62,300 nucleotides of DNA from the NCBI GenBank assembly GCA_036406615.1, contig DASXAQ010000006.1, positions 1-62,300 of the forward strand, read 5' to 3'. Positions within the stretch are counted from its first letter, which is position 1, and each line of letters starts with the position of its first letter. The DNA is from DASXAQ01 sp036406615 (lineage in GTDB: Bacteria; Actinomycetota; UBA4738). The position numbers were made by a program, and so were the translations under genes. The notes under the pieces are model-generated. The model saw nothing but the letters and a program-made list of their open reading frames with translations, was not told where the DNA came from and ran no database searches. Below, in pieces: positions 15,544 through 24,043 of this stretch.

Positions 15544-17670
15544 CTACGGGGGCGGCAGCAGGTCGTAGGGCAGCGTCGCCACGACGCTGGTGCCGCGGCC
15601 GGGGCTGCTTCGGATCGTGAACGTCCCCGCGCCGAGCTCGGTCCGCTCACGCATGGACGCCAGCCCGACCTTGCCCTTGCGCAGGAACTCGCGCACCTTC
15701 GACGGGTCGAACCCCGTCCCGTCGTCGATGACCTCCACCTCCAGCGAACCGCCCGTGGACTCGACGCGCACGCTCGCGCGCTCGGCGCGCGCGTGCTTGG
15801 CGATGTTCGACAGCGCCTCCTGCACGACGCGGTAGGCCAGGATCTCGGTCTCGTCGGGGACCTTCGCCTCGCCGCTCGCGTGCACCTCCACGACGATCCC
15901 GCTCTCGTCCTGGAACCGCTCGCACATCTCGCGCACCGCCGGGATGAGCCCGCGCTCCTCGAGCACCGGCGGGCGGAGGTTGCCCATCAGGCGGCGAAGG
16001 TTCTCCGCCTCCTCCGAGATCTCCAGGCGGATCTTGCCGAGCATGTCGGCCGCGCCGTCCATGTCGCCGCGCTCGACCATGATCTTCACGGCCTCGATCG
16101 ACAGCGTCGCGCCGGAGATGCCCTGGATCGGCCCGTCGTGCAGGTCGCGCGCGATGCGGTTGCGTTCGGCCTCGATCGTCTGGTTCGCCTGGCGAAGCAG
16201 CCGGCTGCGGTCCTCGTCGCGGTCCTGCAGGAACTGGAACAGCGTTCGGATCGTCTGGTCGGCCACCCGGCTGGCCGTCACGTCGCGGATCAGCAGCAGC
16301 GTGCCCGGCGGGTTGCCCGGCAGCACCGACGAGCGGGTTTCCAGGTAGGTGGTGCGGCCCTCCTCGGTGAGCTCCGCCTCCCCGGCGGCCGGCAGCCCGA
16401 GCATCGACTCGCCGCCGCCTGGCGCTTCGGCCGCGACCTCGGCCCAGGACCGTCCGATCACCCTGTCCGCGCCCAGGCGCACCATCTGGCAGAACGCCCC
16501 GTTGGCGCGCACGACCCTGGCGTCGGCGTCCAGCTCCACCACGCCGTCGACGGCCGCGTCCAGCAGCAGCCGAAGCCTTGCCTCGGACGCCGCGACCTCC
16601 TCGACGGCGGCCTGCACGGACTGCAGGGCCGTCTCGCGCTCGGCCAGCGCCTGGGCCAGCTCGGTCGAGGTTCGCGTCACCGCGCCCTGCGTCATGAACG
16701 AACGGGCGGCGACCAGCACCACCATGACGGCGAGCAGGGCCCCGCTCTGGACGCTGCCGCCGCGTGTGTTGGACATGACGACGGCCACGCCCAGCGTGAT
16801 GCACGCGCCGCCGAGCGTCACCGTGAGCAGGCTCGGCCGGATCCACCACAGCTCGCGCGGCGGGCGCTCGCGCGTGCGCACCCGCCCGGCCATCCCCGAG
16901 TAGAACCCGGCGACCACCAGCACGCCGACCGAGGCGAGCAGCGCGGGGCCGGGCGGCACGTGCGCCGACGAGTCGTGCGCGCGAACGAACGCCAGCCAGA
17001 CGCCGGCCGTGCCGACGAGGGTCGCGCCCGCCATCAGACCGGCGTGCATCCACGACGGGACCCACAGCGTCAGGACCCACCAGCCCGCGACCGCCAGGAC
17101 GGCGGCGAACGACAGCATGGCGGTGAGCAGCGTGTCGTTGCGGCTCGCCGTCGCCGTTCCGGTGGTCACCAGCAGGTAGGCGATCCCGCCGAGTAGCGCC
17201 GCCACCAGCGTGACGTCCGAGACGATCTCGGCCCGGCCGCGCTGGATGTGCTTGGCCAGGTCGAACGCCGATCCCACCAGCAGGACGATCAGCAGGATGG
17301 TCAGGGCGCCCGCCAGCCCGTTGCTGCTGACCTGGTGGCGCGCCGGTTGCGGCGAGATCCACATGACCAGGTACAGGACGGCAGCTCCGCCGAACCCCGC
17401 CGCGGTCCACCGGACCCCGGCCGATGCCTGGCGGCGGAGCGCGGTGGCGGTCAGGGCGAGCGACGCGGACACGGTCGAGATCACGAGCCCGGCCTGGGCG
17501 GCGGTGCCGACGGCCGAGGGCGAGCGAAGCCGGTCGGTCAGCCCGACCAGCGCCACGACCCCGATCCCCACGACGGCGAGCGCCCACGGCAGACCCTGCC
17601 ATGGCAGGCTGTCGCGGGTGTCCTCGACCGCCGAGGAGGGGTCAATGCCCGACACGCTCTTGACCGACAT
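15544..17670 (-). CDS. NarL-type sensor histidine kinase with multi-TM input domain and PAS
   Basis: 708 residues. About nine hydrophobic segments (residues 20-310) form a membrane input module with no large outside loop. A short coiled coil (AEREtALQSVQAAVEEVAASEARLRLLL) leads to a PAS domain. Next is HisKA_3 with the phospho-accepting His in IARDLHDGPIQGISGATLS and a C-terminal HATPase with DDGTGFDP and GLASMRERTELGAG. It should phosphorylate the response regulator encoded just upstream (same strand, 162 nt). ATG 17670 has GAGGAGG 5 nt before it; the GTG 12 nt earlier is less likely. The stimulus is unknown. Confidence 0.88.
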   Translation of the reverse strand: MSVKSVSGIDPSSAVEDTRDSLPWQGLPWALAVVGIGVVALVGLTDRLRSPSAVGTAAQAGLVISTVSASLALTATALRRQASAGVRWTAAGFGGAAVLYLVMWISPQPARHQVSSNGLAGALTILLIVLLVGSAFDLAKHIQRGRAEIVSDVTLVAALLGGIAYLLVTTGTATASRNDTLLTAMLSFAAVLAVAGWWVLTLWVPSWMHAGLMAGATLVGTAGVWLAFVRAHDSSAHVPPGPALLASVGVLVVAGFYSGMAGRVRTRERPPRELWWIRPSLLTVTLGGACITLGVAVVMSNTRGGSVQSGALLAVMVVLVAARSFMTQGAVTRTSTELAQALAERETALQSVQAAVEEVAASEARLRLLLDAAVDGVVELDADARVVRANGAFCQMVRLGADRVIGRSWAEVAAEAPGGGESMLGLPAAGEAELTEEGRTTYLETRSSVLPGNPPGTLLLIRDVTASRVADQTIRTLFQFLQDRDEDRSRLLRQANQTIEAERNRIARDLHDGPIQGISGATLSIEAVKIMVERGDMDGAADMLGKIRLEISEEAENLRRLMGNLRPPVLEERGLIPAVREMCERFQDESGIVVEVHASGEAKVPDETEILAYRVVQEALSNIAKHARAERASVRVESTGGSLEVEVIDDGTGFDPSKVREFLRKGKVGLASMRERTELGAGTFTIRSSPGRGTSVVATLPYDLLPPP

Positions 17671-17730
17671 GCCTCCTCGCACTATCGGACAGAATGCCGT
17701 CCCGCATTGAGCCGTACCAGCACGACGAAG

Positions 17731-17745
17731 GGGTGATTTTCACCC
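17731..17745. promoter_or_regulatory. palindrome in the regulator-kinase gap
   Basis: GGGTGA-TTT-TCACCC is a perfect 6-bp inverted repeat between the response regulator stop and the kinase start. It may be an operator or an RNA processing/attenuation hairpin; there is no T-run. Confidence 0.4.
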
Positions 17746-17832
17746 TGGGTCGATGCGGGGACGGGGAAGTAGTCAGTCAAGACTAGTTCCGGCGGCCGGC
17801 GCCTGGGCGCGGCCGCCCGGCTCGGGAGTCGG

Positions 17833-18477
17833 CTACTCGATCAGGCGGCGCCGCAGCGCCTCGGCCACGGCCGCGGTGCGGTCGGAGGTGCCCAGCTTCT
17901 CGAAGATGTGCTCCAGGTGGGTCTTCACGGTGTCGGGCGAGATGAACAGCTGCTCGGCGATGTCCTTGTTCGTGTGGCCGAAGGCCAGCAGCTGCAGGAC
18001 CTCGACCTCGCGCGCCGTGAGGGTCTCAGCCTTTCGATCCCGCTCCTTGGCGTCGGAGAGCTCCTCCGCCAGGGCCACCACCAGCTGCGGGTCGATCACC
18101 ATGTTGCCGCTGGCCACGAGCCGGACGGTCTGGATCAGGTGCTCGGCGTCGCGCGCCTTCAAGACGTACCCGCGGGCGCCGGCCCGAACGGCCTCGACCA
18201 CGAACTGCCGGTCGTCGTAGGCGGTGAGCATGATCACGCCGACCGAGGGGTGCAGCTGGCGGATCTTGCGGGCGGCCTCCAGGCCGTCCATCTCGGGCAT
18301 CCGGATGTCGAGCAGCACGATGTCCGGCTTGCCCGATCCGTTCTCCATGAGCTTGAGGACCTCGAAGCCGTTGGCAGCCTCCCCGACGACGTCGATGTCG
18401 CCGGCCATTTCGAGGTAGCGGCGAAGGCCCTGCCGGACCAGGGAGTGGTCGTCTGCGATGAGCACCTTGATGGCCAT
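17833..18477 (-). CDS. NarL/FixJ-family response regulator
   Basis: 214 residues. The receiver domain starts MAIKVLIADDHSLVRQGL, with phospho-acceptor Asp in DIVLLDIRMPEMDG and the conserved Lys in YVLKARD. It is followed by a LuxR-type helix-turn-helix (LTAREVEVLQLLAFGHTNKDIAEQLFISPDTVKTHLEHIFEKLG). ATG 18477 fits the family start, though the frame extends 13 codons upstream. It is transcribed ahead of the sensor kinase on the same strand and is its likely partner. Confidence 0.92.
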   Translation of the reverse strand: MAIKVLIADDHSLVRQGLRRYLEMAGDIDVVGEAANGFEVLKLMENGSGKPDIVLLDIRMPEMDGLEAARKIRQLHPSVGVIMLTAYDDRQFVVEAVRAGARGYVLKARDAEHLIQTVRLVASGNMVIDPQLVVALAEELSDAKERDRKAETLTAREVEVLQLLAFGHTNKDIAEQLFISPDTVKTHLEHIFEKLGTSDRTAAVAEALRRRLIE

Positions 18478-18619
18478 GCCTAATCCATCGGCTCGGGATC
18501 GGCTCACCTGAAGCACCTCATCTTAAGTCCCCAAAGGAACCACCGGAAGCTCCTTCGGCGCTGGAATCGCCCGGGCTCGGCCGTCCCCCGATGGATGCCG
18601 GTCGGGGCCCCGGCGGCCG

Positions 18620-19876
18620 TCAGAAGATGTAGTACCAGTTGACGAACAGCAGCAGCATGGTGCCCAGCAGGATCCCCGAGCCGGCCAGCACCAGCTGCTG
18701 GGCGACCGGGCGGCCCTTCGTCCAGCGCGCCAGCGCCCAGTAGACGGGGAACAGCGGCAGCGCGAACCGTGGGAACGACATGAGCGGCCGCGGCAGGAAC
18801 ACGAAGGACAGCGGCGCCAGGATGCTCGCCCACACGTACACGCCGTAGGAGGGGCGCATGCGGATCGCCACGTAGACGGCGGCGGCAAGCACCGGCACCG
18901 CGATCAGCCAATCCAGCTGGTGGTAGCCGCCCGCGTAGATGCCGGCGAACCGGTACGCGTCGTACGTCGCGTGCCAGAGCGTCACCAGCGGGTTCTGCCC
19001 GACCCGCTGCCACGTCGCCTGCTGATGGACCGGCGCGAGCCAGTCGCCGATGCGCGCCTGCCAGTACCCGAGGTACGCGACCGCCCCGGCGATCGGAGCG
19101 AGCGACCACGCCACCGGCACCCACGCCCGCCGCCCCGACGGGCGCGACAGCTCCAGCGCCTCGACCAGCATGGGCAGGACCAGCAGCACCCCCAGGTTGC
19201 GCGTCAATGCGGCGAGCGCGCCGGCCAGGCCCGCCAGCTCCCAGCGGCCGCGGCGCATCCACCAGAAGCACGCGAGCACGAGCATCAGGAACAGCGACTC
19301 GCTGTAGGGCGCGAACAGGAAGAAGGACGTCGGGAACACCGCCAGGTACAGGACCGAGCGCCGCGCGATGTCCTGGTCGAACTCGCGGCGCGACAGCGCG
19401 TACAGCAGCAGCAGCGAAACGAACATCGCCACGTTCGACACGATCAGCGCCGCGGCGTACGGATGGCCGCCGATCGCGAACGAGAGCCAGCGGATCGCAA
19501 GCGGGTACAGGGGGAAGAACGCGGCGCTGCCGTCGTGGGCCGCGTAGCCGTGGGCGGCGATCTGCAGGAACCAGAGCCCGTCGAAGCGCTCCCACGCGGT
19601 GAACAGGTTGTGCCAGCCGGGGGTCGTGGCCGCGCCGGGCCAGCCGGGCACGCTCACGGCGCGAAGGCTCGGCAGCAGCGCAACGCCGATCGTCGCGACG
19701 ATGAACAGCGCGATCCGAACGCCGAGGAACACCTTGAGGCAGTAGACGAGCCCGTCGCGGACCCGCACGCCCCGGCCGCCGGAGGACCCGTCGCCCGTCG
19801 CGCCGTTCGGCCCGCGCGTCGCCGCGGCGCGACGCCCCGCCGTCGCCGAGCCCCGCTCCTCGCTCACGCTGCCCAT
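18620..19876 (-). CDS. PIG-V-like polytopic mannosyltransferase
   Basis: 418 residues with about nine membrane helices. The first loop carries AWERFDGLWFLQIAAHGY and AFFPLYPLAIRW, the sequence pattern of PIG-V/GT-C mannosyltransferases that use polyprenyl-phosphate sugars to modify lipids or proteins on the outer face of the membrane. The first 35 residues are cytoplasmic and basic/Gly-rich. It follows a GT87-like gene and panB on the same strand with short gaps. The acceptor is unknown. Confidence 0.78.
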   Translation of the reverse strand: MGSVSEERGSATAGRRAAATRGPNGATGDGSSGGRGVRVRDGLVYCLKVFLGVRIALFIVATIGVALLPSLRAVSVPGWPGAATTPGWHNLFTAWERFDGLWFLQIAAHGYAAHDGSAAFFPLYPLAIRWLSFAIGGHPYAAALIVSNVAMFVSLLLLYALSRREFDQDIARRSVLYLAVFPTSFFLFAPYSESLFLMLVLACFWWMRRGRWELAGLAGALAALTRNLGVLLVLPMLVEALELSRPSGRRAWVPVAWSLAPIAGAVAYLGYWQARIGDWLAPVHQQATWQRVGQNPLVTLWHATYDAYRFAGIYAGGYHQLDWLIAVPVLAAAVYVAIRMRPSYGVYVWASILAPLSFVFLPRPLMSFPRFALPLFPVYWALARWTKGRPVAQQLVLAGSGILLGTMLLLFVNWYYIF

Positions 19877-19943
19877 TCGTCCACCCGGTCCTTCGCCGTC
19901 ACGGCCACATCAGCCAGCCGGGCCGCCGCCGGTTCCCGACGCC

Positions 19944-21236
19944 TCACGCCGCGCGCCGGGCAGCGGCGTCGCGCGCCTCCGCGCCGGGGACGTCGGCCGC
20001 CATCGCCGGCAGGGGACCATCATCCCGCAGGACCCAGGCCACCACGCAGATCACCAGCACGACGGCGCGAACGACAATGGCGATCTCGAAGGCGCCGAGC
20101 GGCGCGCCGTGGTAGCCGGCGAACTCCGACTGGCCCAGATCGTGCGACAGCCGCCCGAACCACGAAAAACGCGTGACGAACACCGCCACGTCCGCTGCCT
20201 CGAACGCCACGAACAGCGGCAGGCTCGGCAGCGCCAGCGCGAACCAGGGGAGCAGCCACAGGCCGTACTGCGGCGAGTAGACCTTGTCCGTCAGCAGGAA
20301 CAGCGCGATGACGGGGAAGCCGAACGTCCACGCCGCGAACCCGGGCCGGATCGAGCGCCGCCACCACCACACGCCGAACGCCAGCGCCAGGAACAGCGCG
20401 AGCGACACCAGGTTCAACAGCCTCGGCGACCACGAGCAGGACTGCCCGCCCTCGATCCGCTGGCACGCCGCGAACCACAGGCTGTCCCAGTCGGCGCCGC
20501 GCGCGGCGTTGAAGCGGAAGAACGTGAGCCACGAATGCGACCAGCCGAGCGCGAACGGCAGGTTGACGACCGCCCAGGCACCGGCGGCGTACAGGACCAG
20601 GCGGCCGGCGTCGCGGGTCCGGGACTCCCCGACCCGTCCGGTCGCGAACGGCACCACCAGCAGGGCGGGGTAGGCTTTCGCCGCCGCGCCGAGCCCGAGG
20701 AGCCAGCCGCTCGTGCCGTCGCGCCGGCGCAGGTACGCGAGCGTTCCGAACGTGGCGAGCGCCACCGTCAGCAGGTCCCAGTTCATGAACGCGTAGATCG
20801 CCAGCGTGGGTGCCAGCGCGAAGTACAGCGCTCGCGCGCCCACCATTTCGTACAGGGCCCACGTGACGCTCAGCGCGAGGCCCGCCAGCGCCAGCGCGTT
20901 GACGACGAAGAACGCCGTGAACGAATCGGAGAAGGCGCGGGCGACCCACGCCGTCGCGCGCATGAAGTACATCGTGAGCACGGGGTACTCGTCGCACGTG
21001 CTGTCGGCCGGGCACGCGTCCACGTAGGGGATGCGGTTGCCCTGGAGGTGCTCCGTCCCATACAGGGGCACGATGTCCGAGTAGCACAGCAACCGGTACT
21101 GGCGGCCGTCGTTCCAGTACCCGGACGCGCACGGCGCCTTCAGGGCCGCGCCCGCGGCCAGCGTGACGATCGTCGCGGCCAGCGCCACCGCGAGGGAGAC
21201 CGAGATGGCCGCGCGGCCGCCGGCGGGGGTCTGCAC
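19944..21236 (-). CDS. GT87-like (DUF2029) polytopic glycosyltransferase
   Basis: 430 residues, about ten membrane helices. The N-terminal helix is followed by a long outside loop with several Cys residues (CASGYW, LLCYSD, CPADSTCDEYP), then YPVLTMYFMRATAW. Mid-protein features NWDLLTVALATFG and GAAAKAYPALLVVPF are typical of the DUF2029/GT87 polyprenol-phosphomannose-dependent mannosyltransferases. It probably works with the PIG-V-like enzyme in cell-envelope glycan synthesis. The start is a GTG at 21236 with no ribosome binding site, 6 nt behind a CATAAT hexamer. Confidence 0.72.
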   Translation of the reverse strand: MQTPAGGRAAISVSLAVALAATIVTLAAGAALKAPCASGYWNDGRQYRLLCYSDIVPLYGTEHLQGNRIPYVDACPADSTCDEYPVLTMYFMRATAWVARAFSDSFTAFFVVNALALAGLALSVTWALYEMVGARALYFALAPTLAIYAFMNWDLLTVALATFGTLAYLRRRDGTSGWLLGLGAAAKAYPALLVVPFATGRVGESRTRDAGRLVLYAAGAWAVVNLPFALGWSHSWLTFFRFNAARGADWDSLWFAACQRIEGGQSCSWSPRLLNLVSLALFLALAFGVWWWRRSIRPGFAAWTFGFPVIALFLLTDKVYSPQYGLWLLPWFALALPSLPLFVAFEAADVAVFVTRFSWFGRLSHDLGQSEFAGYHGAPLGAFEIAIVVRAVVLVICVVAWVLRDDGPLPAMAADVPGAEARDAAARRAA

Positions 21237-21242
21237 CGGTCG

Positions 21243-21248
21243 ATTATG
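21243..21248 (-). promoter_or_regulatory. candidate leaderless -10 (CATAAT) for the GT87-like gene
   Basis: Reading on the minus strand, CATAAT lies 6 nt before GTG 21236, in the 33-nt gap after panB. Confidence 0.4.
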
Positions 21249-21269
21249 GAGCCCGCGAGGCGGGCGGTC

Positions 21270-22058
21270 TCAGTGGTACGAGTGCGATTCGTCCGGGAAG
21301 CCGCCCGAGCCCACGTCGGCGGCGAACTCGCGGGCCGCGCGCCCGATCTCCTCGGTGAGGTTCGCGTACGCGCGGGCGAACTTCGGCAGCGGGCGCGTCC
21401 CCAGGCCGAGCAGGTCGTGCAACACCAGCACCTGGCCGTCGCAGTGCGGTCCCGCGCCGATGCCGATCGTGGCCGCGTCGGTCGTCTCGGTGATCTCGCG
21501 CGCCAGGTCCGACGGGATGGCTTCCAGCACGATCGCGAACGCGCCGGCCTTGGCCACCGCGTGCGCGTCGTCGATCAGCCGCCGCGCCGCCTCGTCCGTT
21601 CGTCCCTGCACGCGGTAGCCCATGGCGTTCACCGACTGGGGCGTGAGGCCCAGGTGCCCCATCACCGGGATGCCGCGGTCCACGAGGGCTGCGACCAGCC
21701 CGACGTCGGGACCTTCGAGCTTCACCACGTGGGCCCCGCCCTCCTTCAGGAAGCGGCCGGCGTTGCGGATGCCGTCGGACAGTCCGCTCTGGTAGCTCAT
21801 GAAGGGCAGGTCGCCGACCACCAGGGCGTTGGTGACGCCGCGCGCGACCGCGCGCGTGTGGTGAAGCATCTCTTCCATCGTCACCGGGATGGTGTTCGGG
21901 TAGCCGAGGACGTTGTCCCCGACGGAGTCGCCAACCAGTAGGAGCGGGATCCCGGCCTCGTCGAGGATCCTGGCGGTGGGGAAGTCGTACGCGGTGAGCA
22001 TGGCGAACCGCTCGCCGCGTTCCTTGAAGGCCCGCACGTCGCGGACGGTGATGGACAC
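21270..22058 (-). CDS. panB: 3-methyl-2-oxobutanoate hydroxymethyltransferase
   Basis: 262 residues. PanB transfers a hydroxymethyl group from 5,10-methylene-THF to alpha-ketoisovalerate to make ketopantoate, the first step to pantothenate and CoA. Signatures: MLTAYDFPTARILDEAGIPLLLVGDSVGDNVLGY (metal-binding Asp), PFMSYQ, VKLEG, MGHLGLTPQSVNAMGYRVQG, LEAIP and IGIGAGPHCDGQVLVLHDLLG. GTG 22058 is chosen because AAAGGAGG lies about 9 nt upstream and it aligns with the family N-terminus; the open frame continuing to 23060 overlaps the divergent rpsF-ssb genes. No panC or panD nearby. Confidence 0.93.
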   Translation of the reverse strand: MSITVRDVRAFKERGERFAMLTAYDFPTARILDEAGIPLLLVGDSVGDNVLGYPNTIPVTMEEMLHHTRAVARGVTNALVVGDLPFMSYQSGLSDGIRNAGRFLKEGGAHVVKLEGPDVGLVAALVDRGIPVMGHLGLTPQSVNAMGYRVQGRTDEAARRLIDDAHAVAKAGAFAIVLEAIPSDLAREITETTDAATIGIGAGPHCDGQVLVLHDLLGLGTRPLPKFARAYANLTEEIGRAAREFAADVGSGGFPDESHSYH

Positions 22059-22227
22059 TGGCTCGCGCCTCCTTTCGAAGTGCACGGCTCCTCTGTGCCC
22101 GCCAAGTCTACGCCCGGGACCGGCGTCGGGCGTGCACGAAGGGCGCTCGCCTCCGGCCGCCGCGTGTCGTAGGCGGGCGCTACCATCCGCGCGGATGGGC
22201 GAAATCCGGCCGCCGGAGGCCGGCTGG

Positions 22228-22264
22228 TAGGATGTGGGCTCCACCCCTGCTCCCCCTGGGAGCC
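22228..22264 (+). promoter_or_regulatory. rpsF promoter -10 and leader hairpin
   Basis: TAGGAT (22228-22233) is a candidate -10. Downstream, GGCTCC (22237-22242) pairs with GGAGCC (22259-22264), and CCG sits at the 3' side. Autoregulatory rpsF leaders in other bacteria bind S6:S18 through a CCG motif, so this could be one; that part is inference. Confidence 0.35.
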
Positions 22265-22286
22265 GTCGAGTCCAGAGGAGGTGGAT

Positions 22287-22574
22287 ATGAGGAAGTACGA
22301 GATCATGCTTATCCTGCCCGCGGAGGCCGACGAGGCCTTGGTTTCGGCATCCGTCGACCGGATCACGAAGGTGATCGCCGAGGCGGGTGGCGAGGTTGGC
22401 AACGTCGAGCGTTGGGGCAGGCGCCGGCTCGCGTACGAGATCGCGAAGCAGACCGAGGGGTACTACGTCGTGGTCGACGCCACGGCCGACCCCACCTCCA
22501 TGAAGGAGCTCGACCGGGTGCTCACGCTGGCGGACGAGGTGATCCGGTTCAAGGCGTTGGTTCGGGCGGCGTGA
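22287..22574 (+). CDS. rpsF: 30S ribosomal protein S6
   Basis: 95 residues of the normal S6 length: MRKYEIMLILPAEADEA at the start, RWGRRRLAYEIAKQTEGYYVVVDATADP in the middle and RVLTLADEVIRFKALVR at the end. S6 binds S18 on the 30S platform. ATG 22287 follows the ribosome binding site AGAGGAGG; a GTG two codons earlier overlaps that site. It heads the conserved rpsF-ssb-rpsR-rplI cluster. Confidence 0.96.
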   Translation: MRKYEIMLILPAEADEALVSASVDRITKVIAEAGGEVGNVERWGRRRLAYEIAKQTEGYYVVVDATADPTSMKELDRVLTLADEVIRFKALVRAA

Positions 22575-22668
22575 GCCCCCGAGGGCGGCCCGCAGCGGCG
22601 GACCGCCGGGACCTTCCCCCTCGGCCGGGCGACCGGCCGGAGGCGTCAGGAAGGGTGGTGAGGAACGG

Positions 22669-23112
22669 ATGGCGAGTGAGAACCAGGTGACGATCGTGGG
22701 CAACCTGACCCGCGACCCGGAGCTGCGGTACACGCCGAACGGCGCGGCCGTCGTGAAGCTGGGCGTGGCGGTCAGCCGTCGCATCCGCGACGAGAGCGGC
22801 CAGTGGAAGGACGCCGACACGTCGTTCTTCGACGTGACCGCGTGGCGGACCCTGGCCGAGAACGTCGCGGAGTCGCTGACGCAGGGCTCGCGGGTGGTCG
22901 TGGTCGGACGGCTGCGCACGAACTCGTGGGAGACGCCCGAGGGCGACCGCCGGACCAAGGTGGAGATCGAGGCCGACGAGGTCGGGCCGAGCCTTCGGTG
23001 GGCAACCGCCAAGGTGGAGCGCCAGGGCCGGTCGGCGAACAGCTCGGACTGGTCCGGCAACGTCGCGGTCGGCGCGGGCGGGCCACAGGAGGAGACCCCG
23101 CTGGATGCCTAA
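22669..23112 (+). CDS. ssb: single-stranded DNA-binding protein
   Basis: 147 residues. The OB fold is complete (NQVTIVGNLTRDPELRYTPNGAAVVKLGVAVSRR, FFDVTAWRTLAENVAESLTQGSRVVVVGRL, TKVEIEADEVGPSLRWATAKVER), but the linker is short. The C-terminal end is PQEETPLDA instead of the usual acidic DDDIPF-type tip that recruits replication and repair partners. The last 8 nt overlap the rpsR start. It may be an ordinary SSB with a degenerate tail, or a second SSB may exist elsewhere. Confidence 0.93.
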   Translation: MASENQVTIVGNLTRDPELRYTPNGAAVVKLGVAVSRRIRDESGQWKDADTSFFDVTAWRTLAENVAESLTQGSRVVVVGRLRTNSWETPEGDRRTKVEIEADEVGPSLRWATAKVERQGRSANSSDWSGNVAVGAGGPQEETPLDA

Positions 23113-23368
23113 GGTACAGAGGAAACGCCGCGAGAAGGAAGAGAAGGGCTGGCAGAAGAAGCAGCGCAAGAAGTTCTGCGTCTTCTGCAAGGAGAACATC
23201 GCCTACGTCGACTACAAGGACACGACGATGCTGCGCAAGTTCGTCTCCGATCGCGGCAAGATCCGGGCGCGCCGGGTGACCGGCAACTGCGCCCAGCATC
23301 AGCGCGACGTGGCCACCGCCGTGAAGAACGCCCGCGAGATGGCGCTGCTGCCGTTCAGCACGCGATGA
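23105..23368 (+). CDS. rpsR: 30S ribosomal protein S18 (zinc-ribbon form)
   Basis: 87 residues with the full four-ligand set (CVFCKE and later NCAQHQ), i.e. the zinc-containing version, plus DYKDTTMLRKFVSDRGKIRARRVTG and PFSTR at the end. It pairs with S6 on the ribosome. It has an 8-bp overlap with ssb and an ATGA overlap with rplI, so the three are translated together. Confidence 0.96.
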   Translation: MPKVQRKRREKEEKGWQKKQRKKFCVFCKENIAYVDYKDTTMLRKFVSDRGKIRARRVTGNCAQHQRDVATAVKNAREMALLPFSTR

Positions 23369-23814
23369 AGGTCATCCTGCAGAAAGAGGTCGACAAGCTC
23401 GGCACGCCCGGCCAGGTGGTCGAGGTGGCCGACGGCTACGCGCGCAACTACCTCATTCCCAAGGGCATGGCCATGGCCGCGACCAAGGGCGCGGTTCGCC
23501 ACGCCGAGCGTTTGCGCCGCGCCCACGAGGAGTACGTCCGCAAGGACCTGACGGAGGCCCAGGCCGTGGCGGATCGGCTCGGGGCCGAGCCGCTGCGCAT
23601 GGAAGCGCGGGCCGGCGACGACGGCCGGCTGTTCGGCAGCATCACCGTGGCCGACATCGCCTCGGAGTTGGAGAAGGCGACCGGCGTCCCCGTGGATCGC
23701 AAGCAGGTGCGGCTTGCCGAAGCGATCCGCAACGTCGGCACGCACGAGGTCGTGGTGCACGTGCACCAGGACGTCAACGCGACGGTCACGCTGGAAGTCG
23801 TCGCCGCCGCCTGA
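23365..23814 (+). CDS. rplI: 50S ribosomal protein L9
   Basis: 149 residues. The N-terminal RNA-binding domain reads MKVILQKEVDKLGTPGQVVEVADGYARNYLIPKGMA. It is joined by a long helix to the C-terminal domain with RLFGSITVADIA and the conserved VNATVTLEVV end. It lies at the L1-stalk base. It is coupled to rpsR by ATGA and followed by an intrinsic terminator. Confidence 0.96.
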   Translation: MKVILQKEVDKLGTPGQVVEVADGYARNYLIPKGMAMAATKGAVRHAERLRRAHEEYVRKDLTEAQAVADRLGAEPLRMEARAGDDGRLFGSITVADIASELEKATGVPVDRKQVRLAEAIRNVGTHEVVVHVHQDVNATVTLEVVAAA

Positions 23815-23865
23815 ATCGCCGGCCGCGCGCCGCATCTCTCGTGGCCGCGTCGATCGGTTGTCGAA

Positions 23866-23892
23866 CGTTCGTGCGCGCGAACGCGGTTTTTT
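23866..23892 (+). terminator. intrinsic terminator after rplI
   Basis: The stem CGTTCG/CGAACG (6 bp, 6-nt loop) is followed after CGG by six T residues (23887-23892). It separates the ribosomal protein operon from dnaB. Confidence 0.75.
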
Positions 23893-23932
23893 CGACCATG
23901 CGCGTCCCATTTCCGCAGGTAGGGTCATGTCG

Positions 23933-24010
23933 GTGGCCCTGGTTACGTTTCCCCCATGGAATCCACCGGCTGTGAGCGTTGTGATCCACAGCGGCGATCC
24001 GACAGACTGA
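23933..24010 (+). CDS. possible leaderless leader peptide upstream of dnaB
   Basis: TAGGGT (23920-23925) lies 7 nt before GTG 23933, which opens a 25-codon frame ending 33 nt before dnaB. The product would be short and hydrophobic/Pro-rich (VALVTFPPWNPPAVSVV). Evidence is positional only; it may be just the dnaB 5' leader. Confidence 0.2.
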   Translation: MALVTFPPWNPPAVSVVIHSGDPTD

Positions 24011-24043
24011 CGCGCTGCCGTCGGGGCGTCGGGGGGAGGGTTC

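Noticed and set aside
21270..23060. 596-codon frame that would extend panB upstream
   Set aside because: The extension covers the divergent rpsF and ssb genes; GTG 22058 with AAAGGAGG is the proper start.
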